A stretch of DNA of 64,000 nt, from NCBI GenBank assembly GCA_020832655.1, contig JAFIEF010000004.1:1-64000 (forward strand), written 5' to 3'. Below are positions 1 to 8,746 of this stretch, in pieces. The DNA comes from Paracoccaceae bacterium (GTDB lineage: Bacteria; Pseudomonadota; Alphaproteobacteria; Rhodobacterales; Rhodobacteraceae). The translations under genes were made by a program, and so were the position numbers. Numbering within the stretch: the first letter of the stretch is position 1; each line of letters begins with the position of its first letter. Below the pieces are notes generated by a model. The model was not told the origin of the DNA. It saw only the letters and a program-made list of their open reading frames with translations, and did not search any database.

Positions 1-532
1 CGACCATTGTTCTTGAACCAATGGCGAACAAGGTCTCATTCTACCAGATCGAGAAGACAGTGCGCGGCAAGGATGCGGACATGCGCCTTGTAGCCCGGCA
101 TGAACATGCAGCCCCGATCATCACTGCGCTCAAGCCGTGGCTGAAGGCCCAGCTCTCGCGCATCCCGCAGAAATCCCAACTCGCCGAGGACATCCGATAC
201 ACCCTCGCGCACTGGCCCGGCCTGATCCGCTTCCTGGAAGACGGGACGCTCGAACTGGATACCAACCCGGTCGAGAACCAGATCAGACCAATCGCCCTGA
301 CAAGGAAGAATGCACTCTTCGCCGGGAATGAAATCGGCGCCGAGAACTGGGCCATGCTGGCCTCACTGGTCGCAACCTGCAAGATGTCCGACGTAAACCC
401 GGTCGACTATCTTGCCAACACCCTGCGCGCCATCCTCGACGGCCACCCGCAAAGCGGCATCGAAGACCTCATGCCATGGCGCTTCAACCAACCGTCAAGC
501 CTCGCCGCATAGGGTGACGCCGTCGCGCTTAC
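1..532 (+). mobile_element. IS66-family insertion sequence, right end
   Basis: This is the 3' end of an IS66-type element whose left part lies outside the window. The end of the transposase gene is followed after the stop by a short terminal stretch ending in CGCGCTTAC, matching the usual ...TTAC end of IS66 elements (they begin GTAA). IS66 elements usually make an 8-bp target duplication, which would here be bases 533-540. That cannot be confirmed without the left end. The IS end lies only about 5 bases from the att repeat of the neighbouring integrated element. Confidence 0.7.
3..512 (+). CDS. tnpC: IS66 family transposase, C-terminal part (partial)
   Basis: This is the C-terminal portion of the DDE transposase of IS66 elements. 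The visible stretch contains the family-typical IRYTLAHWPGLIRFLEDG region, the LDTNPVENQIRPIALTRKNALFAG block carrying the last acidic catalytic region, and the C-terminal NGHPQ-like and MPWRF motifs. The frame is open upstream of the first ATG (base 21) to the window edge, so the ATG is probably internal and the gene starts outside. Full-length IS66 TnpC is around 500 residues. Whether the missing part is intact cannot be seen. Confidence 0.85.
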   Translation, partial: TIVLEPMANKVSFYQIEKTVRGKDADMRLVARHEHAAPIITALKPWLKAQLSRIPQKSQLAEDIRYTLAHWPGLIRFLEDGTLELDTNPVENQIRPIALTRKNALFAGNEIGAENWAMLASLVATCKMSDVNPVDYLANTLRAILDGHPQSGIEDLMPWRFNQPSSLAA

Positions 533-537
533 GGTTG

Positions 538-556
538 TTTGGCTCCGGCGGTAGGG
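538..556. repeat. attachment site, distal end (attL/attR core)
   Basis: Nineteen bases identical to the 3' end of the tRNA-Asn gene at 13846-13864. After the repeat the sequence diverges (TCCGCAGC here versus ATCGAACC in the tRNA). This is the expected footprint of integrase-mediated insertion into a tRNA 3' end: the tRNA side is restored and a short core copy is left at the other end. Confidence 0.85.
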
Positions 557-919
557 TCCGCAGCAAAACCAGAAAAAACCTTTTGGAATCAACGGTTGGC
601 CCTCTGCGAAACAACCGCCGGACCCGTATTGTGCCCAATCTTTTGTGACAGTCAAGGGCACAAGCCTTACGCACTCTCGGGGAATCGACGCTGAAAAAGT
701 AAGGAACATAGCAAGAACCTTTTCGCTCTCTCGTCGAGTTCTCGTCGCAGCACAAGAGATAGTGTCGTGTGCAGGGCGTGAGACCAACTTGCATTGCTGC
801 CTTCCTGATTTACGCTCAATCCTCCGAGTTTCGGGATTGACCCATATCTTGGGACAAGCAAGAATCCACAAGCCAGCACACGGCATAGACAGCAAGAGAT
901 TACAGATGAGGAACAAGGA
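557..919. other. non-coding left end of the element
   Basis: No convincing gene is seen here; the ORFs listed in the track lack family resemblance or start signals. Just inside the att core is CGCAGCAAAACCA, which recurs near the integrase start at the other end of the element. The last bases hold the ribosome-binding site of the next ORF. Confidence 0.5.
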
Positions 920-1273
920 ATGAACAACCCACAAGCCTCGATGGCCGAGTTGAGAAAGATAAAAGCAAAGGGCGTGAAATATCGGGGTCCCTATCAGGGA
1001 CGCTGGTTTCACGTCGGGGTTGCATTTGAGTGCGATGATGTTGCTGCAACAATGCGGTTGGGTGCGGCTCTTGCAAAATCGAAAACGCTCGCTCCACTCT
1101 TGAAAAATGAGATACATACTGATAACTCGGGTGACCAAATCCTTGTCTCATTTCACGCCCTCCACGTATACCCAGACGGGCCAAAAGTTGAGAATGACAG
1201 GTTGCAGTTTATGCTGGCCGAGTCTTTTCAAGCACAAAGTGAGTGGCAAGAACGGAACAAGGGTAGGTTATAA
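920..1273 (+). CDS. hypothetical protein of the element (117 aa)
   Basis: I do not recognise this protein. A strong ribosome-binding site, AGGAACAAGGA, directly precedes the ATG and supports a real gene. The product is small, basic at the N-terminus, without a signal peptide or membrane segment, and contains a GRWFHVGVAFECDD stretch typical of a folded globular domain. It converges on the res gene, with about 50 bases between the two stops. Its position at the distal end of the element suggests cargo. Function unknown. Confidence 0.6.
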   Translation: MNNPQASMAELRKIKAKGVKYRGPYQGRWFHVGVAFECDDVAATMRLGAALAKSKTLAPLLKNEIHTDNSGDQILVSFHALHVYPDGPKVENDRLQFMLAESFQAQSEWQERNKGRL

Positions 1274-1325
1274 GCCAATCCCTTGGTCGGCTATTCCTTA
1301 TGCTGCAACGCGGGGAATGCAAACA

Positions 1326-3986
1326 TCACCGAGCGATGGTCGCCTGAATGAGGTCGAACCTTCGTTCGGTCGGCATACAAAACAGACATTGCCCACCGCT
1401 GGCTTCTGCCCAAGCGTTCCCAATCTGTCGCTTGACTTCCTCTGCTTCGTAAAACTGTTTGCCCTTGTATTCGACGACAAGCGTTCTCCCGTCTTGAAGC
1501 ATTACAACGAAGTCGGGAAAGAACTTTCGATGAGGTAGTTGTAGCCAGAATGCGTTTCTTTTGTCGTCAAGATTACGAATCCAATAAAGAACCTCATCAA
1601 GTCGGTCGATGTGAACGGCACAATCAAACTCTTCATCACTGTCGAAGTCACCGACGAGAGGTGTGTAATGTTTAGAAAACTTCGTCCCACCCGAATAGAT
1701 TTTGTTAGGGGCATAGGTCGCCTCGTCAAAAATCACCGAGTGTTCCGCACTTATGGCAAAGTCTTGGGCGTTTGCAGCAAATAGAGCATTGTAACGACCG
1801 ACTTCCCTTTCCGACCGCAGGTCTCGAATAAGGTCGGCCAATGCCCGCCGTAGGTCGTAGCGATTACGAGCCAGCACATCGAGCGGCGTTCCCTCCGATA
1901 TCAATGCGTCAAGGGCTTTTGAAATGAACACGATAGCACTTGGCTTTGTTATATCTGGGTGATGAATGCCGGAGTCGAGCCAGTTGGCAAGCCGTGCTGG
2001 TGTCCAGACTGGCTCCCGCACAATCCCGTTGAGTTGTCCTTGCAGGTTTCGAACAAATGATATCTCCAACTTGCCCTTGTCGGTGACATCAATGTTGCCT
2101 GTCTGGCTTCGGTCGATAATCTTGAAACGCTCGGTTATGGGTGACGGGTCGCATTCGTCAAGCCGCCAAGGCAAGTCAAGGAAATGCTCCTTGCTGAACA
2201 GTTCAAGTTCGCCCTGATTTCGGAATGCCAACAATGGCACAATGAAAGGGGGCTTGTCGTCTTCGTCTGCTGCCGATGTCTGGAAGTTATTCGACCTGGC
2301 ATAAAGGCGGTCAATCGTTCTGCTGACATTCGGCACGGTCGCCAGACCAAGGTGAAGAATGTTGCGGCTTTCTCGGGACATCGGCCCTGTATAGGCCAAG
2401 GTTCTTTTTTCAGGGTCAAAAGAAACACGGGAACGAACAGAGGGCGGCAAGCGGTTGATTGCGTCGGAAAAAATCTCCGGCGACACATCTTCTTGTGGCA
2501 GAGGGTCCGATTCAAATCGCTGTTGTGCTGCGGCCTCGGCAAATCCAAGATTGTGCTGCGGGGCAATCAAGGTTTCGGCTTCAAGGCGGTTGAAGCCCGC
2601 TCCGTCCACAAGCCCGTTTTTCAACTGCTGGGCAGTCTCGTCAAAACTCTTGGACACGATGAACGCATAAGACTGGTTCAATGCGTCTCGCCGTTTGCTG
2701 CGGGCTTTCGGCATTCGCAGCACTCGGCCCAATATCTGCTCAACGGCAACCGCCGACACTTGGTCGGCCAGTGAACACAGAACATAGGCAAAGGGGCAAT
2801 CCCAACCTTCTTTCAGTTTTGCCACTGTTATGATGAAGCGAACAGGGCAATCCTTCGCTTCAATGTTGTCAATGCTGTCGAGGTCTTTGCGTGGTCCGGT
2901 ATGAACTGCGATTTGTTCTTTCGGAACGCCTGCCTCTTCGACGAGGTGCTTTTCCAGCACTTCCCAAGTCAAGCGGTGTGGGTCTTTCGCACTGGCACTT
3001 TGTGCCTGAAACAGAATGATGGGGCGAATATACTCGCCCGTTTCCTGCTCTTCGGCCTTGGCGGCTTCTTCCAGCATTCGCTGGCAATCCCGTGCCGCTC
3101 CTACGCTCTTTTTCCAATCGCCGTCCGTGGTCAAGCGGATTGGCATTTTTATCATCTCTTCTGCCTTCAACTCGGCGGCAGACACAGAATAGAGAATGTT
3201 CGAGGCGTGTTTGTCTCGCTCGGGCTTATGTTCGGTCTGCGGGGTGGCCGTAAGTTCGAGAATGAGCGACGGATTGAAGCGGGCAAGCGTGCGGAAAGAC
3301 AAGTCGCTCCGACTGTTATGAGCCTCATCGACAATGACCATTGGCCGATGAAGTTTCAGCAGGTTGGCAAGCGAAGCGATTGGGCGGCGGGTGCCGTCCA
3401 TAATATCGAGGTTTGCCATCTGCTCTACGGTCAAGCCCTCGAAATGGTCCATCAACGCCCCTGCGTCTTCATAGACCTTCAAGCCCTCGGGATTTTCCTT
3501 TCCTTTGTCATCTTCACGGCGGAAAGATTGAATCGTGGACACGATGACAACTGCCCCGCCCAATGCGTCGGCTCGTGACATCGACAAGGCTTCGGCCTTG
3601 GTTATCACGGTGAAGTTGCGGTTGAAGTCTTTCATCAGTGCCGCCCGATATGGGTGGCCTTCTGTCTTCAATGCCTGAATGGTCTGGTCCAGAATGGCGG
3701 TCGAAGGGACAAGCCACAAAACCATCGGGTTCGGGGTTTGCAGCAGGTCACGGGCGGCAATGCCGATGGCATAGGCCGCAAGCAATGTTTTCCCGCCGCC
3801 TGTCGGCACTCGAAGGCAGACATATGGTGTGCCATCGGCCACGGCGGGGGCGTGGCGAAAGGGCAGATTTGTGGCCTTGTAGAAAGCCAGATTTGCCCCG
3901 TGCTCTTGGGTGTCTCGCAGATAAGATGACAGGCGTTCAAGGGAAAGCCGCTGATATTCCTTCAACTCGAAGTTGGTCGCCGCCAT
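1326..3986 (-). CDS. res: type III restriction endonuclease, Res subunit
   Basis: The 886-residue product is the helicase-nuclease subunit of a type III restriction-modification system. It acts with Mod, translocates or slides along DNA, and cuts near unmethylated sites. The N-terminal part has a superfamily 2 helicase core: Walker A PTGGGKT at about residues 61-67, DEAH at about 220, and motif VI-like EQILGRVLRMPKA at about 420. The C-terminal end has a PD-(D/E)XK nuclease signature, FFPDFVVML then VVEYKGK. Length is in the usual range (850-1000). The start ATG lies one base after the mod stop (TGATATG), so the pair is probably translationally coupled. No frameshift or broken motif is visible. 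Confidence 0.93.
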   Translation of the reverse strand: MAATNFELKEYQRLSLERLSSYLRDTQEHGANLAFYKATNLPFRHAPAVADGTPYVCLRVPTGGGKTLLAAYAIGIAARDLLQTPNPMVLWLVPSTAILDQTIQALKTEGHPYRAALMKDFNRNFTVITKAEALSMSRADALGGAVVIVSTIQSFRREDDKGKENPEGLKVYEDAGALMDHFEGLTVEQMANLDIMDGTRRPIASLANLLKLHRPMVIVDEAHNSRSDLSFRTLARFNPSLILELTATPQTEHKPERDKHASNILYSVSAAELKAEEMIKMPIRLTTDGDWKKSVGAARDCQRMLEEAAKAEEQETGEYIRPIILFQAQSASAKDPHRLTWEVLEKHLVEEAGVPKEQIAVHTGPRKDLDSIDNIEAKDCPVRFIITVAKLKEGWDCPFAYVLCSLADQVSAVAVEQILGRVLRMPKARSKRRDALNQSYAFIVSKSFDETAQQLKNGLVDGAGFNRLEAETLIAPQHNLGFAEAAAQQRFESDPLPQEDVSPEIFSDAINRLPPSVRSRVSFDPEKRTLAYTGPMSRESRNILHLGLATVPNVSRTIDRLYARSNNFQTSAADEDDKPPFIVPLLAFRNQGELELFSKEHFLDLPWRLDECDPSPITERFKIIDRSQTGNIDVTDKGKLEISFVRNLQGQLNGIVREPVWTPARLANWLDSGIHHPDITKPSAIVFISKALDALISEGTPLDVLARNRYDLRRALADLIRDLRSEREVGRYNALFAANAQDFAISAEHSVIFDEATYAPNKIYSGGTKFSKHYTPLVGDFDSDEEFDCAVHIDRLDEVLYWIRNLDDKRNAFWLQLPHRKFFPDFVVMLQDGRTLVVEYKGKQFYEAEEVKRQIGNAWAEASGGQCLFCMPTERRFDLIQATIAR

Positions 3987-3987
3987 A

Positions 3988-5625
3988 TCAAAGCCCCTCG
4001 ATCTGGTAAGGGATTTGCTTGAAGACCACGCCCTCTGCCTTCAAGCGTTCGGGGGTGACGGTCGTTCCTTCGGCATAGACAACCCGCATACCTTCAAAGC
4101 CTTCGGGCGGGGGCGGCAGGTCGGCCAGTGCGGCAGGGGTCAAGACATTGCCAGAGGCTTCGCGGGCAAAGCCTTCCTGCCCTGGCGAAAACAGCAGATA
4201 GACGGCCTTCTCGGCGTGCTTGCCAAGAAATGATGTCTGTCCCGTCGCCTTGGTCGGAATGGGCACGCCAGTTTCGGCAAAGAAGATGTGAGCGGCAAGG
4301 TCGGAAAAGGTTACGCCGCCGTCAATATCTCCGAACTCGTTGAAGAGTGGCACGCCAAGGTGACAGAAACGGAAGCCGCCACCGAGTGCTTCGACGGGCT
4401 TGGTTGGGTCGCCACCTTTGTCATAACCTTCGACCGAACGCCGCAAGCGAGTGGCCGTAACTTCTCTTGCAATCTTTTCTTCCATTTCAATCAAAATGAA
4501 GCGTCGATTGCCGCCGTCCTGTTTGTTGAGGTCCAACACGGCGTGGCCCGTCGTGCCTGAACCGGCGAAAGAATCTAAAATGAGGTCTTCTGGACCTGCT
4601 CCGATTTTCAGCAAATGGGCAATCAATGTGGTCGGTTTCGGTGTCGCAAAAACTTCATCTTGTCCGTGAAAGATTTCAAGAATCTGCCGCTTTGCCGACT
4701 GGTTGTGTCCTACATCTGCGTGAAGCAATACCGTCCGAGGAACAACGCCGCCTACATCGGAAAGGAACCTCTTGAATCGTGGAGAGGTATTCCTTCCAGA
4801 TTTCCCCCAAAAAATACGATTTTCTTCAACGTGCTTTTCGTATGTCTCTCTGGGGTAACGCCAGACGGCAGTAGGTGATGGCCAAATCTCTTCTCCCGTG
4901 TTCGGGTTCACAATTGCATACCAACCATTAGGTCGTTCTTGCTTGGACTTATTTGAGGTGTAGTTGTCTGATTGCCAGCGTCCTCGTGGGTCATCATCAG
5001 GATTTTGATACTTCCCGTCCTGAGCCGATGTTCTTTCTAGTTTGTTGGGTGACCACAGATTCTTCTGTTTTGCATAGACCAAGATGTAGTCGTGGTCATC
5101 ACTGAAAAATTTAGCGTCGTTTGCTGGTGCATATTTCTTTTGCCAAACCAAGCAAGCGATGAAGTTGTTTGTCCCAAAAACCTCATCAAGAAGAACTCGC
5201 AACCGATGGTGTTCATCATCATCAATACTTACAAAAATAACGCCATCTTCCCGCAAGAAGTCACGCAACAAGCGAAGTCGGGGATACATCATACAAAGCC
5301 ATTTATCGTGGCGGGACAGGTCTTCGGCTTCCTTGCCGACGACCTTTCCAAGCCACGAACGGATTTCAGGACTGTTCACATTGTCATTGTAAACCCAACC
5401 CTCATTCCCTGTATTGTAGGGCGGGTCGATGTAAATGCATTTCACCTGTCCAGCGTAATAGGGCAACAGGGCTTTCAGGGCTTCGAGGTTGTCGCCCTGC
5501 ACCAGCAGGTTGCCTGCGTCGGGGTCGCCTGCCGACAACTCTCCATCACAATGAACAAGGCGATACGGCACTTCTTGGTGGTGGTGTTCGACCGCCGATT
5601 TTCCAATCCAGTTCAATGATGGCAT
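3988..5625 (-). CDS. mod: type III modification DNA methyltransferase (Mod, N6-adenine, beta class)
   Basis: The 545-residue protein methylates adenine in the recognition site and gives the Res/Mod complex its specificity. Motif IV DPPYNTG is at residues 67-73 and motif I LDSFAGSGTTGHAV lies far downstream (about residue 355). This order (IV before I) defines the beta class used by type III enzymes. The stretch between the motifs is the expected target-recognition region. It is the first gene of a two-gene operon with res. No simple-sequence repeats that would suggest phase variation are seen in the gene. The recognition sequence cannot be read from the protein. Confidence 0.92.
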   Translation of the reverse strand: MPSLNWIGKSAVEHHHQEVPYRLVHCDGELSAGDPDAGNLLVQGDNLEALKALLPYYAGQVKCIYIDPPYNTGNEGWVYNDNVNSPEIRSWLGKVVGKEAEDLSRHDKWLCMMYPRLRLLRDFLREDGVIFVSIDDDEHHRLRVLLDEVFGTNNFIACLVWQKKYAPANDAKFFSDDHDYILVYAKQKNLWSPNKLERTSAQDGKYQNPDDDPRGRWQSDNYTSNKSKQERPNGWYAIVNPNTGEEIWPSPTAVWRYPRETYEKHVEENRIFWGKSGRNTSPRFKRFLSDVGGVVPRTVLLHADVGHNQSAKRQILEIFHGQDEVFATPKPTTLIAHLLKIGAGPEDLILDSFAGSGTTGHAVLDLNKQDGGNRRFILIEMEEKIAREVTATRLRRSVEGYDKGGDPTKPVEALGGGFRFCHLGVPLFNEFGDIDGGVTFSDLAAHIFFAETGVPIPTKATGQTSFLGKHAEKAVYLLFSPGQEGFAREASGNVLTPAALADLPPPPEGFEGMRVVYAEGTTVTPERLKAEGVVFKQIPYQIEGL

Positions 5626-5916
5626 TCTTGGCTCCCTGTTCTTGTTGGCACCTTGTCCCGTCCGGCGGTAATGTTCAAGCCGCTATCGGGACACCGGGCA
5701 GAGCGATGTTCGGCAAAGCCTTGGTTTTGTTGAACAGTTGCGAATGAACAAGCGGATGTGTCACGCAGACACGCGGCATCTGCTCTTTGCAACGCTCAAC
5801 GAACGATTGTAGCAGACCAGCACATACGCCGATGAACATTCCCTTCACACTTGACATACCCCTCTCCGCTGGTCAGGATTTCGGACAACGAGGGTAGGCT
5901 CCTGGGTTTTGCTACA
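5626..5916. other. intergenic region upstream of mod
   Basis: This region separates the mod-res operon (minus strand) from a small plus-strand gene cluster, so it should hold divergent promoters. A TTGACA hexamer sits at 5851-5856 on the plus strand, but I could not pair it with a well-spaced -10 box. A 60-codon minus-strand ORF (5675-5857) has a purine-rich leader but no protein-like features and is not annotated. Confidence 0.4.
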
Positions 5917-6177
5917 ATGGAAATGCTGTTCGCGATGTTAATTGCAAAACTCCTCGGAATTGCGGGTCTTGGCGGATTATTATCTGGGCTCTTCATTCGC
6001 TCCTTGCCGCTCGCTTTGAGTGGTGGGGTTGCAGCAGGATTTATTGGCCAAATCGTATTGAGTAGCCTACGAAGCTCGAGTGTTGGTTTATTGAGTTGGA
6101 TTATGGCTATTGTTGCAGGGATTCTAGCAGCTGCAATCGGGTGGCTTGTGCGTGGTAGGAAAATCTCCGCAAAATGA
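5917..6177 (+). CDS. small hydrophobic membrane protein, unknown function
   Basis: The ORF track extends to 5851 from a TTG; the first ATG is at 5917 (MEMLFAMLIAKLLG) and gives 86 residues. The protein is almost entirely hydrophobic, with about three membrane segments and a glycine-rich AGLGGLLSGLFIRSLP stretch reminiscent of small GlsB/YeaQ-like membrane proteins. I do not claim membership. It ends in a short basic tail RGRKISAK. Its stop overlaps the ATG of the next gene (ATGA), suggesting coupled translation. No strong ribosome-binding site is visible, so the start is uncertain. Confidence 0.55.
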   Translation: MEMLFAMLIAKLLGIAGLGGLLSGLFIRSLPLALSGGVAAGFIGQIVLSSLRSSSVGLLSWIMAIVAGILAAAIGWLVRGRKISAK

Positions 6178-6686
6178 GCAAGATGATATGGCGTAATGAA
6201 AACTTAGATGGTGCGAAATCTTCATTTCTGTATATAGCCAACTTGGCTAAACAAATTCGAGGTTCTTTTTTTCTATTCCAGAAAGGGCACAAAAATATGT
6301 CTGCGTCGCCACTCCCCATAAATGATTATGACGTAGCAGCAATAAGCAATCAAGTGCAAAGATGGCAATCAAACGGGCTCTTTGCGAGTTTCGACATCGC
6401 TGGTCGCTCTAATGGTGTAGCACTAATTATTCTTGAAAACTGTCTTTCTTTAAGTTACGGCTTCGCGGCGTTAGAAATACGAAAGTTCGGTATCAAACGC
6501 TTTATTGGAAAGAGATCTTATTGGGTAATTCAACTTTACGCCGGCGATAGTGCTACGGGACCGTTCCACAAAAAAGGCTGTGTCACCGGAAATATGCTTG
6601 TGAGTGCTCTCGCAGAAGCGGAGTTAGATATTAGGCACAACTTCATCAGCAAACTATCAATGGAATGGGCAACAAATTCAGTATAA
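6174..6686 (+). CDS. hypothetical protein of the element (170 aa)
   Basis: I do not recognise this protein. It overlaps the end of the preceding membrane-protein gene by four bases (ATGA). An alternative start at 6297 (MSASPLPIND, 129 residues) has a better-placed AAAGGG leader, and residues 1-41 look less protein-like, so the shorter form is possible. There is no signal peptide or clear membrane helix. The sequence is noticeably AT-rich compared with host genes. Placed between the type III R-M genes and ardC, it may be part of a cargo module. Function unknown. Confidence 0.5.
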   Translation: MSKMIWRNENLDGAKSSFLYIANLAKQIRGSFFLFQKGHKNMSASPLPINDYDVAAISNQVQRWQSNGLFASFDIAGRSNGVALIILENCLSLSYGFAALEIRKFGIKRFIGKRSYWVIQLYAGDSATGPFHKKGCVTGNMLVSALAEAELDIRHNFISKLSMEWATNSV

Positions 6687-6884
6687 CTCTTGTTTATTGC
6701 TATGACATTTGTCTGCTGACAAAATTTTACCTGCGTTGCGGAGCAAAAGAGGGTTGGAAACAGATTACCCTTTGCCAAAAAGAGAGCCTGTCGATAGAAA
6801 GTTAGTAATCTTGTGGTGAAAGTCCTTTCTATTGGGCTACACACATTTTTAAGTGACCTATGAAGGACAGAGAGCGGAGGCGGT

Positions 6885-7163
6885 ATGAAAGAATCGCGAC
6901 GGTTCGAAATCAATAATGAAATCGAAACTCTGCAAAGAGGGATGGACCCGAATGGAAACTTCTGGATAGGACTTGGAGCCTTTGGTATTATTGCGACTGC
7001 ACTCGGACTTCAGGGTGATGGTGTGGCGGCAGGTCTTGGGATTGCTGTTTCAATCGGGCTTTTGTTGTATGGGTTCGCTGCAAAGGATAAGGTCAAAAAG
7101 TCGGAAGAAAAGATTAGGATTTTGCAGAAGACACTCGACCTCGCAAAGCCTAACGAGAAATGA
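6885..7163 (+). CDS. small membrane protein with coiled-coil-like ends (92 aa)
   Basis: A GGAGGCGGT leader just before the ATG supports this gene. Residues about 1-20 form a charged helix (EINNEIETLQRG). Two hydrophobic segments follow (about 26-42 and 48-66, with a glycine-rich turn), then a charged C-terminal helix, KVKKSEEKIRILQKTL, that could form a coiled coil. Topology is therefore likely cytoplasmic N and C ends around a membrane hairpin. No known family is recognised. It converges on ardC. Confidence 0.6.
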   Translation: MKESRRFEINNEIETLQRGMDPNGNFWIGLGAFGIIATALGLQGDGVAAGLGIAVSIGLLLYGFAAKDKVKKSEEKIRILQKTLDLAKPNEK

Positions 7164-7225
7164 AAGAAGTAAGGATTATCGAATAAAGAGCCTGATTCTT
7201 GTTTGAGATTTTTTGGTTGTGGCGG

Positions 7226-8110
7226 CTATTCAGCCGCCACATATCCAACGTGTTTCTCAAGTGCGTAAATAAAATCCACGGCTTTCTGGGCTTCACTTGC
7301 TGCACGGAAAATCGCTTTCTTGTCTTCCTTCATCGCTGCAAGCCAACCTTCGATATATGCCCCGCTCTGGGCAAAGTCGGGGGTCAAGCCAAGCGTTACC
7401 GACAGAATGCAGTTTCCGATTTCGGCAATCAGTTCTTCAAAGGCATATGCCTTGCGGTCGGAAAACCGTTCAAAGCGTGCAAGGCGGGTGCTGGCTCCTG
7501 TCCAGTGGGTGAGTTCGTGGGCAAGTGTGCCATAATACCCGTTGGCGTTGTGAAATGTCTGAATCAACGGCATATGAATCAGGTCTTTGGTAATGTCGTA
7601 ATAGGCTCGGGGCTTTGATGTCGCTTCGATCTTGGCACCTGTTGCGGCAAAAAACGCGTCCAGATGGGCGACAGGCTCGGTGCCAAGGTCTGCGGCGGGT
7701 TCTGGAATGTCGTAATATTCGGCGGGCAATCCGTCTATCTGGTCGGCGTTGAATACCCGATAGCCTTTTGCATAGGGGATTACCTTCTCTTCGCCGTTCT
7801 CGTCTTCTTTCTCGACGGTGCCAAACTTCACAACGGTTGCCGATTTCTCGCCTTTGCGGACATTGCCGCCAAGTTCCTTTGCCTGCTTGAAGGTCAACCA
7901 GCGTGCCGATGTGTAGCCCTTGGCCGACGCGATAGACCACAACACAAGAATGTTGATTCCCCGATATGGCTCGCCGTTGTGACGCAAAGGCAGACTCGCC
8001 CCCTTGCTGCTGCCTGTCCAGGGCTTCCGCCACGGTGGGCAACCTGCTTCGATGGCCTGCATAAGTTGGTCGGTGATTTGCTGGTGAAGGTCAAAAGTCG
8101 CTGCCGCCAT
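7226..8110 (-). CDS. ardC: ArdC-type antirestriction protein, ssDNA-binding with zincin domain
   Basis: ArdC proteins protect incoming single-stranded DNA of conjugative elements from host nucleases. The N-terminal ~120 residues match the ArdC ssDNA-binding domain (CPPWRKPWTG, PYRGINILVLW, WLTFKQAKELGG). The C-terminal domain carries a metalloprotease-like HELTH at residues 198-202 followed by an ELIAEIG glutamate helix. I chose the ATG at 8110 because GGAG lies about 7 bases upstream; the track's longer start at 8164 adds 18 unlikely residues. It lies beside the relaxase gene on the same strand, separated by the palindromic block, consistent with a transfer module. Confidence 0.88.
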   Translation of the reverse strand: MAAATFDLHQQITDQLMQAIEAGCPPWRKPWTGSSKGASLPLRHNGEPYRGINILVLWSIASAKGYTSARWLTFKQAKELGGNVRKGEKSATVVKFGTVEKEDENGEEKVIPYAKGYRVFNADQIDGLPAEYYDIPEPAADLGTEPVAHLDAFFAATGAKIEATSKPRAYYDITKDLIHMPLIQTFHNANGYYGTLAHELTHWTGASTRLARFERFSDRKAYAFEELIAEIGNCILSVTLGLTPDFAQSGAYIEGWLAAMKEDKKAIFRAASEAQKAVDFIYALEKHVGYVAAE

Positions 8111-8746
8111 TGTCAACTCCATTGTGCTTGGAAGAGCAATGTGAGTTCTTTCCCCAAAGGCCAAAGCCGTCTAACTTCCGCCTTGGGCGGGACATCTCTG
8201 CTCTTCCGTTTGAAATGCCCATACATTTCAAAGGGCAGAGCAGAGAGGGCATAGCCCGACCTGCGGTCTGGCAGGCACGGTGCAACTGGGTGAAGCCCGT
8301 GAAAACGGGAAGGAACCGCCCGCTTGCGGGTGGAAGGAACCGGTTTTCTCGGGCGGAACTGCTGCAACGCAGCACTTGCCGGTTGTGGCGTGCCTGCCAG
8401 ACTGGTAGGCGGAACATTCTAAAACGAAAGGATTCAAAGCAGGGTGAATGGCAATCTGCCATTGAGTGCTGCTGCGGCTATTTCACGCTCAATCCCGCCG
8501 TGAGGGATTTCGATTTCTTATATGAAACCTCTCTTCGGGCTTTTTATATTCCAGAAATACTCCCATATCTTTTTTAGCCGAACGGACGCTCCCCCGTGAC
8601 CTCCCAAGGCAAGGGAAAGATTGAAACAAATCCTATATGGCCATAAAATGGGTTTGCGAAGATTTTTCCCGTCCTTCCCGCCGCATAGGCGGCTTCGAAA
8701 GTCGAATGAAACTCCTGTTTGGCCCTCTGTCTCCAGAGGGCCACTT
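8111..8746. repeat. non-coding palindromic region between ardC and the relaxase gene
   Basis: No credible gene is seen. The block is rich in inverted repeats. One long hairpin is at about 8194-8247 (CTCTGCTC..TTTGAAATG, loop, CATTTCAAA..GAGCAGAG). A larger nested structure at about 8265-8403 has outer arms TCTGGCAGGCAC / GTGCCTGCCAGA and inner arms GCCCGTGAAAAC / GTTTTCTCGGGC; in the centre are two copies of GGAAGGAACC flanking CCCGCTTGCGGG. Such a region could be a replication origin (the element encodes a RepA-like ATPase), a structured RNA, or part of a transfer region. The sequence does not decide. Confidence 0.6.
8721..8742 (-). terminator. stem-loop just after the relaxase stop
   Basis: GGCCCTCT / AGAGGGCC form a perfect 8-bp stem with a 6-base loop about five bases downstream of the relaxase stop codon. 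There is no clear U-tract, so it may act as a weak terminator or as an mRNA 3' end stabiliser. Confidence 0.4.

Noticed and set aside
5675-5857. 60-codon minus-strand ORF upstream of mod with a purine-rich leader
   Set aside because: The translation has no protein-like features or family resemblance, and the leader could be chance in the mod promoter region.
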